Source: Argopecten irradians (taxonomy: Eukaryota > Mollusca > Bivalvia > Pectinida > Pectinidae). Taken from it: 64,000 nt of DNA. The notes below the pieces were generated by a model that saw only the letters and a list, made by a program, of their open reading frames with translations, did not search any database and had not been told where the DNA came from. The translations under genes were made by a program, and so were the position numbers. Every line of letters begins with the position of its first letter. Position 1 is the stretch's first letter. The stretch covers positions 29,940,980 to 30,004,979 of the forward strand of contig NC_091144.1 in the NCBI RefSeq assembly GCF_041381155.1, given 5' to 3'. This document shows, piece after piece, positions 44,570 to 58,214 of the stretch.

Positions 44570-47335
44570 TTATGCGTGTGATCTTTACACAGAGGTGGTC
44601 GCTAAGGTAACTTTGACTGGTCTCACTAAGCAGGTGATCTTTATACAGAGGTGGTCGCTAAGGTAACTTTGACTGGTCTCACTAAGCAGATGATCTTTAT
44701 ACAGAGGTGGTCGCTAAGGTAACTTTGACTGGTCTCACTAAGTAGGTGATCTTTATACAGAGGTGGTCGCTAAGGTAACTTTGACTGGTCTCACTAAGCA
44801 GGTGATCTTTATACAGAGGTGGTCGCTAAGGTAACTTTGACTGGTCTCACTAAGTAGGTGATCTTTATACAGAGGTGGTCGCTAAGGTAACTTTGACTGG
44901 TCTCACTAAGCAGGTGATCTTTATACAGAGGTGGTCGCTAAGGTAACTTTGACTGGTCTCACTAAGCAGGTGATCTTTATACAGAGGTGGTCGCTAAGGT
45001 AACTTTGACTGGTCTCACTAAGTAGGTGATCTTTATACAGAGGTGGTCGCTAAGGTAACTTTGACTGGTCTCACTAAGCAGGTGATCTTTATACAGAGGT
45101 GGTCGCTAAGGTAACTTTGACTGGTCTCACTAAGCAGGTGATCTGTATACAGAGGTGGTCGCTAAGGTAACTTTGACTGGTCTCACTAAGTATGTGATCT
45201 TTATACAGAGGTGATCGCTAAGGTAACTTTGACTGGTCTCACTAAGCAGGTGATCTTTATACAGAGGTGGTCGCTAAGGTAACTTTGACTGGTCTCACTA
45301 AGTAGGTGATCTTTATACAGAGGTGGTCGCTAAGGTAACTTTGACTGGTCTCACTAAGCAAGTGATCTGTATACAGAGGTGGTCGCTAAGGTAACTTTGA
45401 CTGGTCTCACTAAGCAGGTGATCTTTATACAGAGGTGGTCGCTAAGGTAACTTTGACTGGTCTCACTAAGCAGATGATCTTTATACAGAGGTAGTCGCTA
45501 AGGTAACTTTGACTGGTCTCACTAAGTATGTGATCTTTATACAGAGGTGATCGCTAAGGTAACTTTGACTGGTCTCACTAAGCAGATGATCTTTATACAG
45601 AGGTGGTCGCTAAGGTAACTTTGACTGGTCTCACTAAGTATGTGATCTTTATACAGAGGTGATCGCTAAGGTAACTTTGACTGGTCTCACTAAGCAGGTG
45701 ATCTTTATACAGAGGTGGTCGCTAAGGTAACTTTGACTGGTCTCACTAAGCAGGTGATCTTTATACAGAGGTGGTCGCTAAGGTAACTTTGACTGGTCTC
45801 ACTAAGCAGATGATCTTTATACAGAGGTGGTCGCTAAGGTAACTTTGACTGGTCTCACTAAGTAGGTGATCTTTATTCAGAGGTGGTCGCTAAGGTAACT
45901 TTGACTGGTCTCACTAAGCAGGTGATCTTTATACAGAGGTGGTCGCTAAGGTAACTTTGACTGGTCTCACTAAGTATGTGATCTTTATACAGAGGTGATC
46001 GCTAAGGTAACTTTGACTGGTCTCACTAAGCAGGTGATCTTTATACAGAGGTGTGTCGCTAAGGTAACTTTGACTGGTCTCACTAAGTATGTGATCTTTA
46101 TACAGAGGTGGTCGCTAAGGTAACTTTGACTGGTCTCACTAAGCAGGTGATCTTTATACAGAGGTGGTCGCTAAGGTAACTTTTGACTGTGTCTCAGGCT
46201 AAGGTATTGTGGTCTTTAAACTTTATACAGAGGTGTCGCTAAGGTAACTTTTGACTGGGTCTCACTAAGCAGATGATCTTTATACAGAGGTGGTCGCTAA
46301 GGTAACTTTGACTGTCTCACTGTGTCTACAGAGGTGGTCGCTAAGGTAAGCAGATGATCTTTATACAGAGGTAGTCGCTAAGGTAACTTTGACTGGTCTC
46401 ACTAAGTATGTGATCTTTATACAGAGGTGATCGCTAAGGTAACTTTGACTGGTCTCACTAAGCAGATGATCTTTATACAGAGGTGGTCGCTAAGGTAACT
46501 TTGACTGGTCTCACTAAGTATGTGATCTTTATACAGAGGTGATCGCTAAGGTAACTTTGACTGGTCTCACTAAGCAGGTGATCTTTATACAGAGGTGGTC
46601 GCTAAGGTAACTTTGACTGGTCTCACTAAGCAGATGATCTTTATACAGAGGTGGTCGCTAAGGTAACTTTGACTGGTCTCACTAAGCAGATGATCTTTAT
46701 ACAGAGGTGGTCGCTAAGGTAACTTTGACTGGTCTCACTAAGTATGTGATCTTTATACAGAGGTGATCGCTAAGGTAACTTTGACTGGTCTCACTAAGCA
46801 GGTGATCTGTATACAGAGGTGGTCGCTAAGGTAACTTTGACTGGTCTCACTAAGCAGATGATCTTTATACAGAGGTGGTCGCTAAGGTAACTTTGACTGG
46901 TCTCACTAAGTAGGTGATCTTTATACAGAGGTGGTCGCTAAGGTAACTTTGACTGGTCTCACTAAGCAGGTGATCTTTATACAGAGGTGGTCGCTAAGGT
47001 AACTTTGACTGGTCTCACTAAGTAGGTGATCTTTATACAGAGGTGGTCGCTAAGGTAACTTTGACTGGTCTCACTAAGCAGGTGATCTGTATACAGAGGT
47101 GGTCGCTAAGGTAACTTTGACTGGTCTAACTAAGTAGGTGATCTTTATACAGAGGTGGTCGCTAAGGTAACTTTGACTGGTCTCACTAAGCAGGTGATCT
47201 TTATACAGAGGTGGTAGCTAAGGTAACTTGGACTGGTCTCACTAAGCAGGTGATCTGTATACAGAGGTGGTCCCTAAGGTAACTTTGACTGGTCCAACTA
47301 TGTAGGTGATCTTTATACAGAGGTGGTCATTAAGG
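44570..47335. repeat. 56 bp satellite, about 49 units
   Basis: The unit is ggtgatctttatacagaggt, ggtcgctaaggtaactttga, ctggtctcactaagca. Copies are very similar. Variant forms at the junction (caggt, cagat, taggt, tatgt) occur in ordered blocks; tatgt units nearly always carry gtgatcgct in place of gtggtcgct. A scrambled patch lies at about 46180-46345. The left flank (44450-44570, tcaaacctgtgtataaacac and ggtctttatcgccaggtggt) looks like a diverged ancestral unit. No coding potential. Confidence 0.95.
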
Positions 47336-47339
47336 CAGG

Positions 47340-47831
47340 TTTCCCTACATTACAAAAGTACAATGACCACAAAAAGCTCAAAAATAAAGGTTGTTTTTAG
47401 GCATGCAACACAAAATGTTATTTTCTACCATATCTTCACTAGTAATACTGATTTATCTCGTGAAATAAACTTATGTCGTATGAGACCATATCACACGGCA
47501 ACCCATGCAGTACAATCTCTTGATGTCATGGCGTAAAAACAAAATGACCAGTTTCGCTGTAAAATTTCAATGTAATTGTCAGAAACTAGACTCGTATAGT
47601 TGTAAAGAACGAAGTCAGTGGTTTGCGTTAAAATATTATTTTTCACTTGAAACACGTTTTTATCAACCTTTTTCGCCGTATACAAAGACAAATACAAAAG
47701 AAGCAAATTGATTTCCAATCACAGATTTCTACTTAGTCAAATTGACGAGATATTTTTAATGCGAACATTGTAATAATAACAACGAGGTATGAGAGAAAAA
47801 TATACGCAGAATAGTGATATTTTCTACCCTC
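47340..47831. other. Non-coding stretch
   Basis: Overlapping small ORFs on both strands at 47306-47718 show no domain signature. Nothing else was seen. Confidence 0.4.
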
Positions 47832-48113
47832 AGGATTACAAAATGTTGTGCCACGGCACTTTGACATAACCTACATATGTATATCTTAGAGACTGTATCA
47901 CGTGATTACACATGCAATTCCTTTCAGTCATATCATGGCATCAAAATAATGGCTGTCTTAGAAATATACATAAATAAACAGGATAATGATATTCTACCTT
48001 TGGGGTCACAAAATGTTGTGCCTTGGCACATTGGCATAGCCCAGATCTGTATCATATGGTTACCTATGCAATACATTCACGTCACATCAAGGCATCAAAA
48101 TAATGGCTGTCTT
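47832..48113. repeat. Tandem duplication of about 130 bp
   Basis: 47832-47960 and 47999-48113 share cacaaaatgttgtgcc, ggcac, and ggcatcaaaataatggctgt. The copies have diverged considerably. The ORF at 47877-48218 spans both copies and is not supported as a gene. Confidence 0.75.
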
Positions 48114-48553
48114 GTCGGTGACATTTCAAAACCTTTTCAGAAACTAGGCTATGGATTTAATGCGAAGGACGCAAGCAGTGGAAAAGGTGTTAATAGCATT
48201 GTGCATAAAATAAAATAAATTGATAATCGATTTTCAGTCATAGTTTTCGGTGTTAATGCTAGATGAATGTTCAAAATGATGGGATATGTTTATGGAAAAT
48301 TGCAGTAACAACGGCCGTTTCAGTCGGTATATAATGCCAGCCGCTGGTATCAATAAGTAGTGTGGTCAAATAAAAGGGTATAATATATTCAAAATACATT
48401 TTATCACATAACTGGTCCGTTCAGCCATGGCATACGGTCATGTCATAAATATCGTAAAACACATAATAGCACTATTATGGCGTCACATATAGTTTTGACT
48501 TTATAATCTACATATGACGTCGCATCATTGTCTCAGTAGACGGAAAAGTCACA

Positions 48554-48569
48554 CCCTAACCCTAACCCT
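48554..48569. repeat. Short interstitial telomere-like tract
   Basis: Nearly three perfect CCCTAA repeats in an otherwise unremarkable AT-rich region. TTAGGG is the usual metazoan telomere unit. Confidence 0.7.
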
Positions 48570-51500
48570 AGATCTAGTGGCGAATTTAAAACTTTAACTG
48601 ATATAATTATTTTAACAAAAGTATATGATAAATAGAAGTATACACTCCTGACTATTTAGTTTGAAATTTATCACGCTCTTAAGGCTCGTGACATCAAATG
48701 ATTGAACTCGTTTGATAAATTTCATATTACACTCATGCAAGATCTTCTTCATACAGGTTCAGAAGGCATATGTTTTCTATATGGGTAAATATAAAGAAAA
48801 CATAACAACTCAACAACAAACATCTAAGTGGAACTTTGTCGTTCGCGCGGGACCACGAACACGAATGCAAATGTTGCCAATTGTATATAAATGAACCTAC
48901 ATCAGCACAACCTGTTGATAGCGGATTTTTGTATTCGAAAATATGTTGAATATATTGTAGACAAGAAAAATAATATTACAGTATAAATGTCAAATCAGAC
49001 TTTATGTTAACTAAAGCAAGTAAAAGGAAGTAATATGGGAGATATGCATTTATCCTAGCAATTCTTTGTAACAATAAAAAACAATATTCAATTCAGAAAT
49101 CGAAAAAGATGACATAACGCTGATAATCTGAATACAAATACGGAAAATATACAGACAGACTTTCTTATGTGTTCATGTTAGAAACCCTACAATGTAAACA
49201 ATTTTGTTTATCTCTTTCAGGCTCCATAGAAGTAAGCCTTTAACCATATTACTTAATAAGATTCTTCCAAACGAGCTTTCGAGGAAAGGTCTCCCTTTTC
49301 ATAGTTTCATAAATAATTACGAAGGCATCGAGTACGATATTTTTATAGCAATATCCTCGGTAAGGAAATACATATAGAAGCTAATCACGTGGAGTTCATT
49401 GAACTTTTACGGCGAATCAATTTGGTTAAACAGAATAAGGATGATTTTATTATCGGTCGCATTGAATAGATATTTCCATTTTCTATTGAACTCAACCTTC
49501 ATGAACCTACCAAAGCTTACCATTTTTACTGAACTTTATTAATGCAGCATGGGAATGCAGTTGCCAATCTTAAATCTTTAAAACATAATTATCTCAACTT
49601 GTTTCAAGTACTGCTGGTTTATGAATTATCAATAGATCTGTTATATTTTCATATGAAAAATTATTTCAGCTTAAAAATCATTTATATAGCTTAAATTCCC
49701 ACACTTCGATACTTCCGTGCTAGGTTTGCAATACAAAATGAAAAATAAATATAAATAGTATTGCGAATCCTTTATTGGTTTTCTTTTGGATTTAACGTAC
49801 TATTAACAGCTAGTTTCATTTAATGTGTGCAATGTGTTGCGGTCTGTATGTTTTGAAAAGCTGTGGTATATTTGTGTCTCTTTGTAATAGTGTTTTAAGA
49901 GGATGTGTTATATTTGTGCTGTGTCTCCTTGTGATAGTTGAAGTCTAGCCCTTTTTAAAGTGTTATATCAAGGCATAATTTCGTTATTATTTCGTTGTTT
50001 TAAAATCATTTTTCTTTTGTTTGTACACATAATGCATTATTGATTGAGTTTTTCTGTTGTTCTTATTCTTTACTTATTTCACGAGAAATTTAAAAGTAGC
50101 CTTAGAAATAGGTTATTATCATTCATTTTAAAATCATATCTCAATCATATGGAGGTTTGACAAAAATATCGTTTATATTCATTCGCATGAAATTGCGGTA
50201 TTAGAAGTTCCATAAAACATTCTTTAATATTTAACATTTCAAATACATAGTTTGATGGCTTGCCAAAATAAACCCAACGAAGATAGTGTCGACAAGATAT
50301 TATGTCGATATTCGTGCTCTGTATGTCGTTGAAATTTTTGACGAAAATTTTCCTTTGAATTAATTATACTTCATAAAGACGTAAAACTCATTACATTGTA
50401 GTCTCTATTAGGAAAACCAGTAGGAATAATCACGTTCTAAGAGCAAAATTGACATCTCTTTTTTTCCTTAATGAAATGCCATAAAATAAATTTACAGATA
50501 TATACATATTTGGTGCATTGTTGTGTGTTTTGTGATTAACGTTATTGACAAACCCAATAAGGGTAAAATACCTATACTGGGCGGTCGATATAACTTTTCG
50601 GACTCATTCCAGTGAAATGGATATTTGTTAATTTCTTTGTTTAACTAATTCATCTGAGAGTTAGTATATTGATAATACTTATTTTACCAAGAAATATATC
50701 TTTAACAGAATATGCGACTAAAGTAATAAATGCATTTTCTTACAGAATGACATCTTTTCTCATTTATTTACTTAAGTCCTGGGAATAAACTGTTGCAGAA
50801 TTGAACATATAATCCTAACTTCAACACAATATATATATAAATTAAATATTCTTTATCGCGATATCTGGAAAATATTTGTGCCGTCTAAAGTACCTTCAAC
50901 TTAATTTTGCGTAGAATTTACTTTCGCGATTTTTTCAACGTAAATTCGCGAATGTTTATTTTCGTGAGTTAACATCTACATCATTTATATTGATCACCAA
51001 ATCCACCCGCAAACGGTTTTTTTTTCGTGAAGTTGATCGGAATTGAAATTTTATAATATAAATCAGCGAAAGAAAGTTAAAGTAAATAAGGAAAAGGGGT
51101 TTACATCGTATTCTCTTAAATTCGATATGTTTGAGTCATGTTCAGATCGGTTTATATATTGTTTTGCATATGAAAAATCCATTGCATATGTACGCAAACA
51201 TCATTAAGCTCTACAGTGATATGTTTAACGTATTAATCAGTACTTTTATCTGACGGTCCAAGACGTGTTTACTTCTATTGATCTGTTAATTATATCAAAA
51301 TTGCCAAATTTTACTAGTTTCACGTAGAAATGTGAGTCGGTTTGGATATTTGATGCCCGATTGGAATGCGCAAACATTACGCAAAAACATCATAACAATT
51401 GCTCAAACAAACTCGCACAATCACTGTTTAGCTTTATCATGCTGATAATCAGAAGTTTCTGAAATATTGGTTAGTATTCCTGTTCAGACTTGATGACTTT

Positions 51501-52109
51501 CTTTTATCCCTTTGCCAAGTACAAACTATCATAAAAAAGTGGTGTAATATTTTGATTCTAGTGTTTATGTTAAACATCTGTGTTCTAAAACGGAAGTAAC
51601 ACCATTTTGGAACTTTAAAAAATATGAGACATTTGCTTTTATATTAAAAATATTATCTCTGGAAGTTTCTCAATCAGAATGCACGTACATGTTATTAGGT
51701 CTCTAAATGATTCATCTAGCTAGTCTAAAATAACAGTATTCTAGAAAACAAACTGAAAAAGAAATAAATATCGAAGAAAGGAGGGAAGAAGCATATTCCC
51801 TTGGCGGGTTACACAGAAAGACCCACTTGTGATGCATTAATTATTGTGAAATAATCCCGACAAACCGATATCTTGCATTTACTATCGAATTGTTATCGCT
51901 TTCATAATTAATGTTCAATGCAAAGATAAAACTATAAACATTCATAAGATTCATATCGTAAAATGTTCTCTAATTATCATTATTATTTTTGCTTGTAAAC
52001 ACTATTGGTACTACAATAATGTGTTTTCCTATTTCATTTTAGTTTATATACAAAATTTCGCGGTTTATTTAGAGTACACTTTATATCTTGACACATAACT
52101 ATAAAATTT
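48570..52109. other. Long AT-rich stretch without a recognised gene
   Basis: No coding sequence, RNA gene or mobile element was recognised. It contains tttcgcg/cgcgaa words near 50930-50990. Confidence 0.45.
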
Positions 52110-52133
52110 GTGTTTTCATACACAGGTAGAATC

Positions 52134-52304
52134 ATGTATACACTTCCTTTCGTATTTTTCATTCAAGCGATGAACTGCATTCAGTTCGAAATGATAGGAG
52201 GAGAACGCCAGATGGAAAAGGACATATCAAATGAAGCGCGCGAGAGCTTTGTATTGACTTTGCCGTTGTCAGTTGGCATTTATGCTCTCATATTTGCCAA
52301 CTGA
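52134..52304 (+). CDS. Possible small secreted peptide or first exon
   Basis: The ATG at 52134 follows a likely acceptor (CATACACAG|GTAGAATC). It encodes MYTLPFVFFIQAMNCIQ, which resembles a signal peptide, and about 40 further residues ending at TGA 52302-52304. The end of the ORF overlaps a hairpin (agttggca...tgccaact). No family was recognised. This is weak support. Confidence 0.2.
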   Translation: MYTLPFVFFIQAMNCIQFEMIGGERQMEKDISNEARESFVLTLPLSVGIYALIFAN

Positions 52305-52645
52305 ATGTAGTTCAATACTTATATTTATATTTAATAGTAACCTTTGATTAAAATCTCGAGAAATTTTGCATCTAAACTGAAATTTGTTATCGTCAAGAAC
52401 GGAAAAGCCATTTCAACTGCCTCCTTGCTTGTTCTCTGGCACGACAACGGTGATCAATATAAAGATGGCTTCAAAATCGGCAAATGACATGCAGTTCATA
52501 CTCTCAACAACGCCAACTGCCTTTGGTAAAACTACATAGTGGGGTTGTAGTGCACATATGTATGATCCATCAAACAATTGAAGGTACCCCTTATCTACAG
52601 GACTTGGGAGTGAGATGGTACGTAATAGGTTATTTACCAAATGCA

Positions 52646-52722
52646 ACTTTTTAGACGAAATATTTTTATCTTTTTAGACAAAATATCTTTTATCTTTTTA
52701 GACAAAATATCTTTTATCTTTA
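52646..52722. repeat. 24 bp tandem repeat, 3 copies
   Basis: Units of ctttttagacaaaatatctt plus ttat; the first copy is slightly diverged (gacgaaatatt). Confidence 0.85.
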
Positions 52723-54386
52723 AAAAATATAAATCGATATTTTCGTTAATAATAATATTTTGTGTCATATTTGACGACGCATTATTTAAAAGCACAAAAA
52801 TAATAAATAACTACAATTACATTGTCGACATTAAATAACAATGTGTTTAACAAACTGTGATGGTAAATTTGATAATAGATTATATTGAAGCTACCATAAG
52901 GATAACAAATTCATTTAATTTTTATGTATCATTTTTCATGGATATGTGTCAAGAACAATGGTGGTCGGAATCTAGATATCAGTAAACATCGCTAATTAGC
53001 ATATTCATTAATGTAAATATTACGAATTTGATAAAAAAAATTACAATTATCATTCAAAAACATACATGAAATCACATCACATTAAAGAAAATTTCCTAAC
53101 TACATCATTCCACAATAAAGTAATAATCATCGAAAAATAAATGTGAGTTCTCAATAACATTAAATCTTGCGCGATATCTTGAATTACATTAAAAGAAGTA
53201 AAATAACTAGGGGAACATTAAAATAATACACTTGATGAAGTTCTAATAGGTTTATGATATATGTCTTGAGTCAAACATTTTCTTCCCCGTTCGTCAGACA
53301 GACGTGCGCGTCGCTTTCTGAGATCTGAAGTGAGTGAGTAAGGACAGTGAAGAGAAAGGTCTACCCGGACTGGGACCCGTGGGGGTGAAATGTAAACATG
53401 TCGGGTATGATTGAATATCTGTGTTTGAGCTAGAGATAACAGAGAATACAAACATATACTTAACGGGGATTACCCTGTATGTGTGTATAGCAGGCTGAGG
53501 GATACAGCATTCATATTGTTACCGAAACCTATCAGTTCAAATGTGATTTTCATAATAACTTTTTTGAGGCAGTTTTGGATATTAACCTAAAATGAGCTTG
53601 TAAGTAGACAATTTTCTAATATCTAGTATTCATGATTTTTTTTTAAATCTATTACTAATATTTTATCCAGTTTCAAAATCCAGTCATATTAGGGTTTTGC
53701 ATGTTAAAATGTTATGCATTAATAACATTATAAAATATCTTTTAATTTTGGCTTTAAATTAAAGCTTTTATCGGGTTATTTTATTTTCAGTTTAGAATAC
53801 ATGTGAATGTAAGGACTTTCTACTGATAAAGTAAATTAAACTCGACAGATAATTTAGTAGATCTTTAAGAAGAATGGCTGAAGTTTCATAATGGAAGTAA
53901 TAAACCAGATAACGATTTGAGATAGGGAATTATAAAGTTAAATATATATCATTATACGACAATGCTTGGACAACCTAGTTCATTTGGTTTGTTTATCATG
54001 AACAGAAAAAGAAGATGAAAAGAGAAATGTTTATAGTGCAGCATAAAGTTTTATTAAATCGTCTTTACATACGACTTTTCAATACTGCATATTGAGGAAA
54101 ATAATATAATTGATTGCAAGTACTCTCATTTTCAAAGAAAAACCTAAATTTCCATGATGTACAGAAAGAATAAAAACAAACACGTTTGTGGAAAGACATG
54201 ACTACATGCATTGAAGCCCATTAAAGTTTGATTACAAAGTAAATGTATACAATTATTTATTATTTTAATGATTATTTTGTTTTTCCCTCTACCCAGGTAG
54301 TGTGTAACGGTGTTGTTCCTTGTATAGTCTTGTGTTTTACCGTCTTGAAGCACATATTCAAGACGTGAAGACGGTTCATAATAAGA
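52723..54386. other. Non-coding stretch
   Basis: No gene was recognised. The minus-strand ORF at 53218-53451 is less AT-rich than its surroundings but has no domain features. Confidence 0.4.
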
Positions 54387-55861
54387 ATGGATATAGAAAC
54401 GGAATGTAAGTCGAGAATCTATATATCTTTCTATAATACATCCACATCATTCCACGGCAGACATTGAAATATTTACAAAAATGATTAAGATGGGTATACT
54501 ATTTGCTCAAAAGCACAGCCTAAGTTCTTTGCACAGTGTATCCTTGAATATATAAGATAATTGTATGGTATTTTATTATTATTCAACGTCATGCACATCC
54601 AATATACAGTAGACAAATAAATGTTAAACTTCCATGTCTGCCAAAATTATATAAAATATCAATTCTGATATATACACGTACAATCAATTTGATTAAATTC
54701 AAATATGATAAATACGATTTAACACTATGAGACACGAAATAGTGTTATCATACAAAAGTGTAACCGCTCAAGTTAAGTTTTCTATCAATTTGTCTGCTAT
54801 TCAAACGTACATATGATTTTTAACTGCATTAATAAATGATTCAGCATTGTTATTTACTAATGAGAATTATATACATGAAAACATGTTTTGGATATATACA
54901 CCATTTTATCGTATATTACAGGTGAGATTAAGAAAGAGGCAGGTAATACTGTTTCCGGTCAAGGATCAAAGGACAGAGGATCAAATAAAATTGACCCAAG
55001 GTCAGTACAAATAATCCCTTAAGAGAACCCTCACTTCAATCACATCAGCAAACATCCACAACCTCTGCCTCGATTCTCTCCTTTGTGAACGTCCAATGGG
55101 CAGTATTTCAAAGAATCGTAAAATATCACCATCTTGATATACACAATGAAGTTGTCGTAGTCAATTGAAATATTTGATACTATTCAACAGTACAATACCT
55201 TAGCCTGGCTTTAATTTTGTTTTGAGTCGAAAGATTAAGAAGCAAGAGCATAAACTGAGTTTCTGAATCGTATGATCATTATGGTATTATACACTACCTT
55301 TGCGGTAGAATACGTCAGACACAGATGCAGTGAATCAACTAGATGTGGTTGCTGAAAAGAAAGGAAACATAAAAACAGAGGAATGATTTAACGCCTAAAT
55401 TGATTATAAGGTGAAGTGGAAGTGCAATGTAAGAGGATGAACTTGAAAAACCAGAAGTGTAACAGTTTAAAAAATGGAAGGTTTGGTGGATACATCAAAG
55501 GAAACAAATAGGATTTTGTAAACAAAATGATAGAAATAGAAGTGTGTCATTACAAATCATTTATAATAAATTTCATAATGTGATAGCTGTATTGGTTCAG
55601 CATTTTTCAGATGGAAAACATTAGATCAATTTTAGGGTAAAACAATTAATGACAAAGATATATAGAATTTAATACAGAAAATGTCAAGAAGAATCGATGA
55701 TAGCAGATAGATAATATTCCATTAATTACAGAGCTGGGACCAGACAAGTAAAAATACTATACTTTCGCTGTGCTTGTGAAAATTTGATCTGCAAAATATT
55801 GAAGAATGGTTCACTCATATATGCCCCCGAACGCCAGAGAGCAAAGAGAACAAAAATTTAA
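54387..55861 (+). CDS. Candidate three-exon small protein
   Basis: The splice signals and phases fit: 54387-54405 (MDIETE, donor GTAAGT), 54922-55000 (acceptor TATTACAG, donor CCAAG|GTCAGT) and 55732-55861 (acceptor AATTACAG, stop TAA at 55859-55861). Joined, they give 75 residues: a lysine/glycine-rich polar part (EIKKEAGNTVSGQGSKDRGS) and a C-terminal part with two or three cysteines (YFRCACENLICKIL) and a basic tail. No family was recognised. The exons are small and the evidence rests only on splice-site quality and phase agreement, so this could be chance. Confidence 0.25.
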
Positions 55862-56191
55862 AGCAGCTAAAATTTAATTTGCTCGTAAATGACCGCTTAA
55901 ACGATTTAACAAAATCAGACATAAAACGTATGTATTTGAAACATGAAAATCATATGGTAGACACATTTGTATAAGAAAAACACACGTGTTATGACAACAA
56001 TGAATAATAAATATGTAAATACTAAAACAAAAACTATAGTGATGTCATCATTATGAAATTTACATCATCAACAACGGGAATACATTGTACAGTACATTAA
56101 AAACCGCGAATGTGACACAGTGGCTAAATTATTATGCTATACATATATACGTATAACAAATTTTAAGAAAAATCCTTACGGACGAAATCCA

Positions 56192-56267
56192 TAAGAAATT
56201 AAAACAATAACGACTGACTAGTTCATTCAAGGGAGCTCTACTCAGTCGTTATTGTTTTTATTTCTTA
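56192..56267. repeat. Hairpin with ~25 bp arms
   Basis: taagaaattaaaacaataac plus gactga at 56192-56217 pairs with 56242-56267; the loop is 24 nt. It is a nearly perfect stem. Confidence 0.8.
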
Positions 56268-56596
56268 CGTTTAAAACGTATATATACGTATACAAGTAAC
56301 TACTGCCAAAAGAAATTAATTATATCATTCAAATAATGATAAACAATAATGTAACGGAATAAACACAGAGCTTTCATGTTTGTCATGGAAAGTAAAGAAA
56401 AAAGGAACGAATGCTATTTGTTCTCCTTGATTACCTTAAAGCAGTATTCATAACTTTTTAGAAGTTTAATCTCCTCAATTCATGAAATATTTCTATTTTT
56501 CTGATGAAATAATAAGAAAAAATCATAAGAAAACAACTATGGTTGTCATTTTTATCGATTTTCCTTTGAACCTTTTATTTTCATTTTAATTAAGCA

Positions 56597-56720
56597 TTGA
56601 TGTCACTATTTTTCAATTTTATCGGGTTATGAAAAAAAGTGTTTGCAAACTGTGTGAATCCGCGTAGCAAACAATTTGTTTTTCATACCCCGATAACATT
56701 AAAAAAAATAGTGACATCAG
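56597..56720. repeat. Fold-back element with ~40 bp arms
   Basis: gatgtcactatttttcaatt and the atcgggttatgaaaaa motif on the left pair imperfectly with 56680-56720. The loop holds tgaatccgcgtagcaaac. Its size and plan are similar to those of the element at 10011-10155. Confidence 0.7.
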
Positions 56721-58214
56721 TACTTATAATTAATTTTATACTCTATTTGATAAAATCAAGTATGTTTAAATGTAACATTATAGTGGTTTTTCAAGGGATT
56801 CTTTTTTTCGAATCAATATGCAACGTCAATGTCTCTATTGTGACGTCACGATAATTGTCATCACTTGTGCCGTATTCACCTGAATATTTTGAAATCTTTA
56901 ACTATTTTTGGACAAAACAATATAGACTAGAATCTAAAAGAGACAACGTCCATGCGATCAACATTAACACGTAGTGTAGATATATTCAAATAATTTTGCG
57001 TGGCTGTTTGAACATAATCCTAGCGCTTGTCATAATCGCTTGTGCACACATATTAATTCGTGTGTATATTTACCAGTAGAATTAGCCTGAATACCGCAGA
57101 CAGATTTTGTCCGGATTAATAACAAGGATACACTCGTATTTATACACATCCGATTTGGGTGATCATCTTCATACAAAATTTTTTGGTAAAGTATCACTCT
57201 AGAATACATGAAAGGAAATCTATGGTTTTATGAATATGCATATATGTGTTAGAGTATATTTTTAAAATATTATATTAATAGATTTAACTTTCTGGTACAA
57301 AGATTGATCCTAGAGAGTGTATAAAACATTTGTTTTTAATATTAAGTGGCATGTGCCTTGTATATACTGTAAATGTGATCTACCCATGATAGTTTAACAG
57401 GTAATTTTAATGTTTTTTTGTGTGAGAAATAGGGGCAAAAATATTTTTAAACGTTAAACGCTAATGAAATTATCTAGACATATGTTTGATTGCTTCGGAA
57501 AAGTTTACAATCAATCTTAATCAATCTAAGTGTTCCAAAGCCCGATTTAGCGGGTACACTCGCGAAATTACTCCTTCTAAATAATTTCAGAACTCCAACA
57601 ATGGTTACTGAAAGCACCTGTTACCATAAAGTACTTCGAGTTTACTCATGCATATTAATTTTCCTAACTGGGACAATTGAATTCCTTACACAATGGTTGA
57701 GAAAAGAAGCACAGACAAAATTTTTACAAAGTTTCCATGGGCAGTAATTGTAATTTTTTTAAATGTTATTTTAGTGACAACAGGTGTAAATACTCTAAAA
57801 AATTATATTTATATCAATTATACATTTACAAAATATTGATCAAATTTAGACTAGACTATGGCTTTAGTTTACGTTATGTTAACCAACAAAGGAGGTCATA
57901 CACGCTGGTTCAGATTCTTGGTCTTGACCTTCAATTTAGAAAGGTCACCAACTGATACCGAGACTACATTGATAAGTAGTTATAAATTAATGCAATACTT
58001 ATGACAATATTTATCGATTTCTCATTGTTAAAATATTCTGATGCAGATGCGGGTTTGTAAAAGTTTTAAAAATTATATTAAAAACGTCAAACTTTAACAA
58101 ATAAATGAATGAAAGTAAAATCTAAAAGCAAAAAAGTATGTATTTTGACTTGAATGGGATTAAACAGGAAGTTTTAATAATTAAAATCCTCATTTTTATC
58201 GTCGTTCATAGCTC

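Noticed and set aside
44570-47335. Regular repeats resembling a CRISPR array
   Set aside because: The units are directly adjacent, with no variable spacers, and the setting is a eukaryotic genome; this is a satellite.
53218-53451. 77-residue minus-strand ORF
   Set aside because: No recognisable domain, splice context or paralog in the window.
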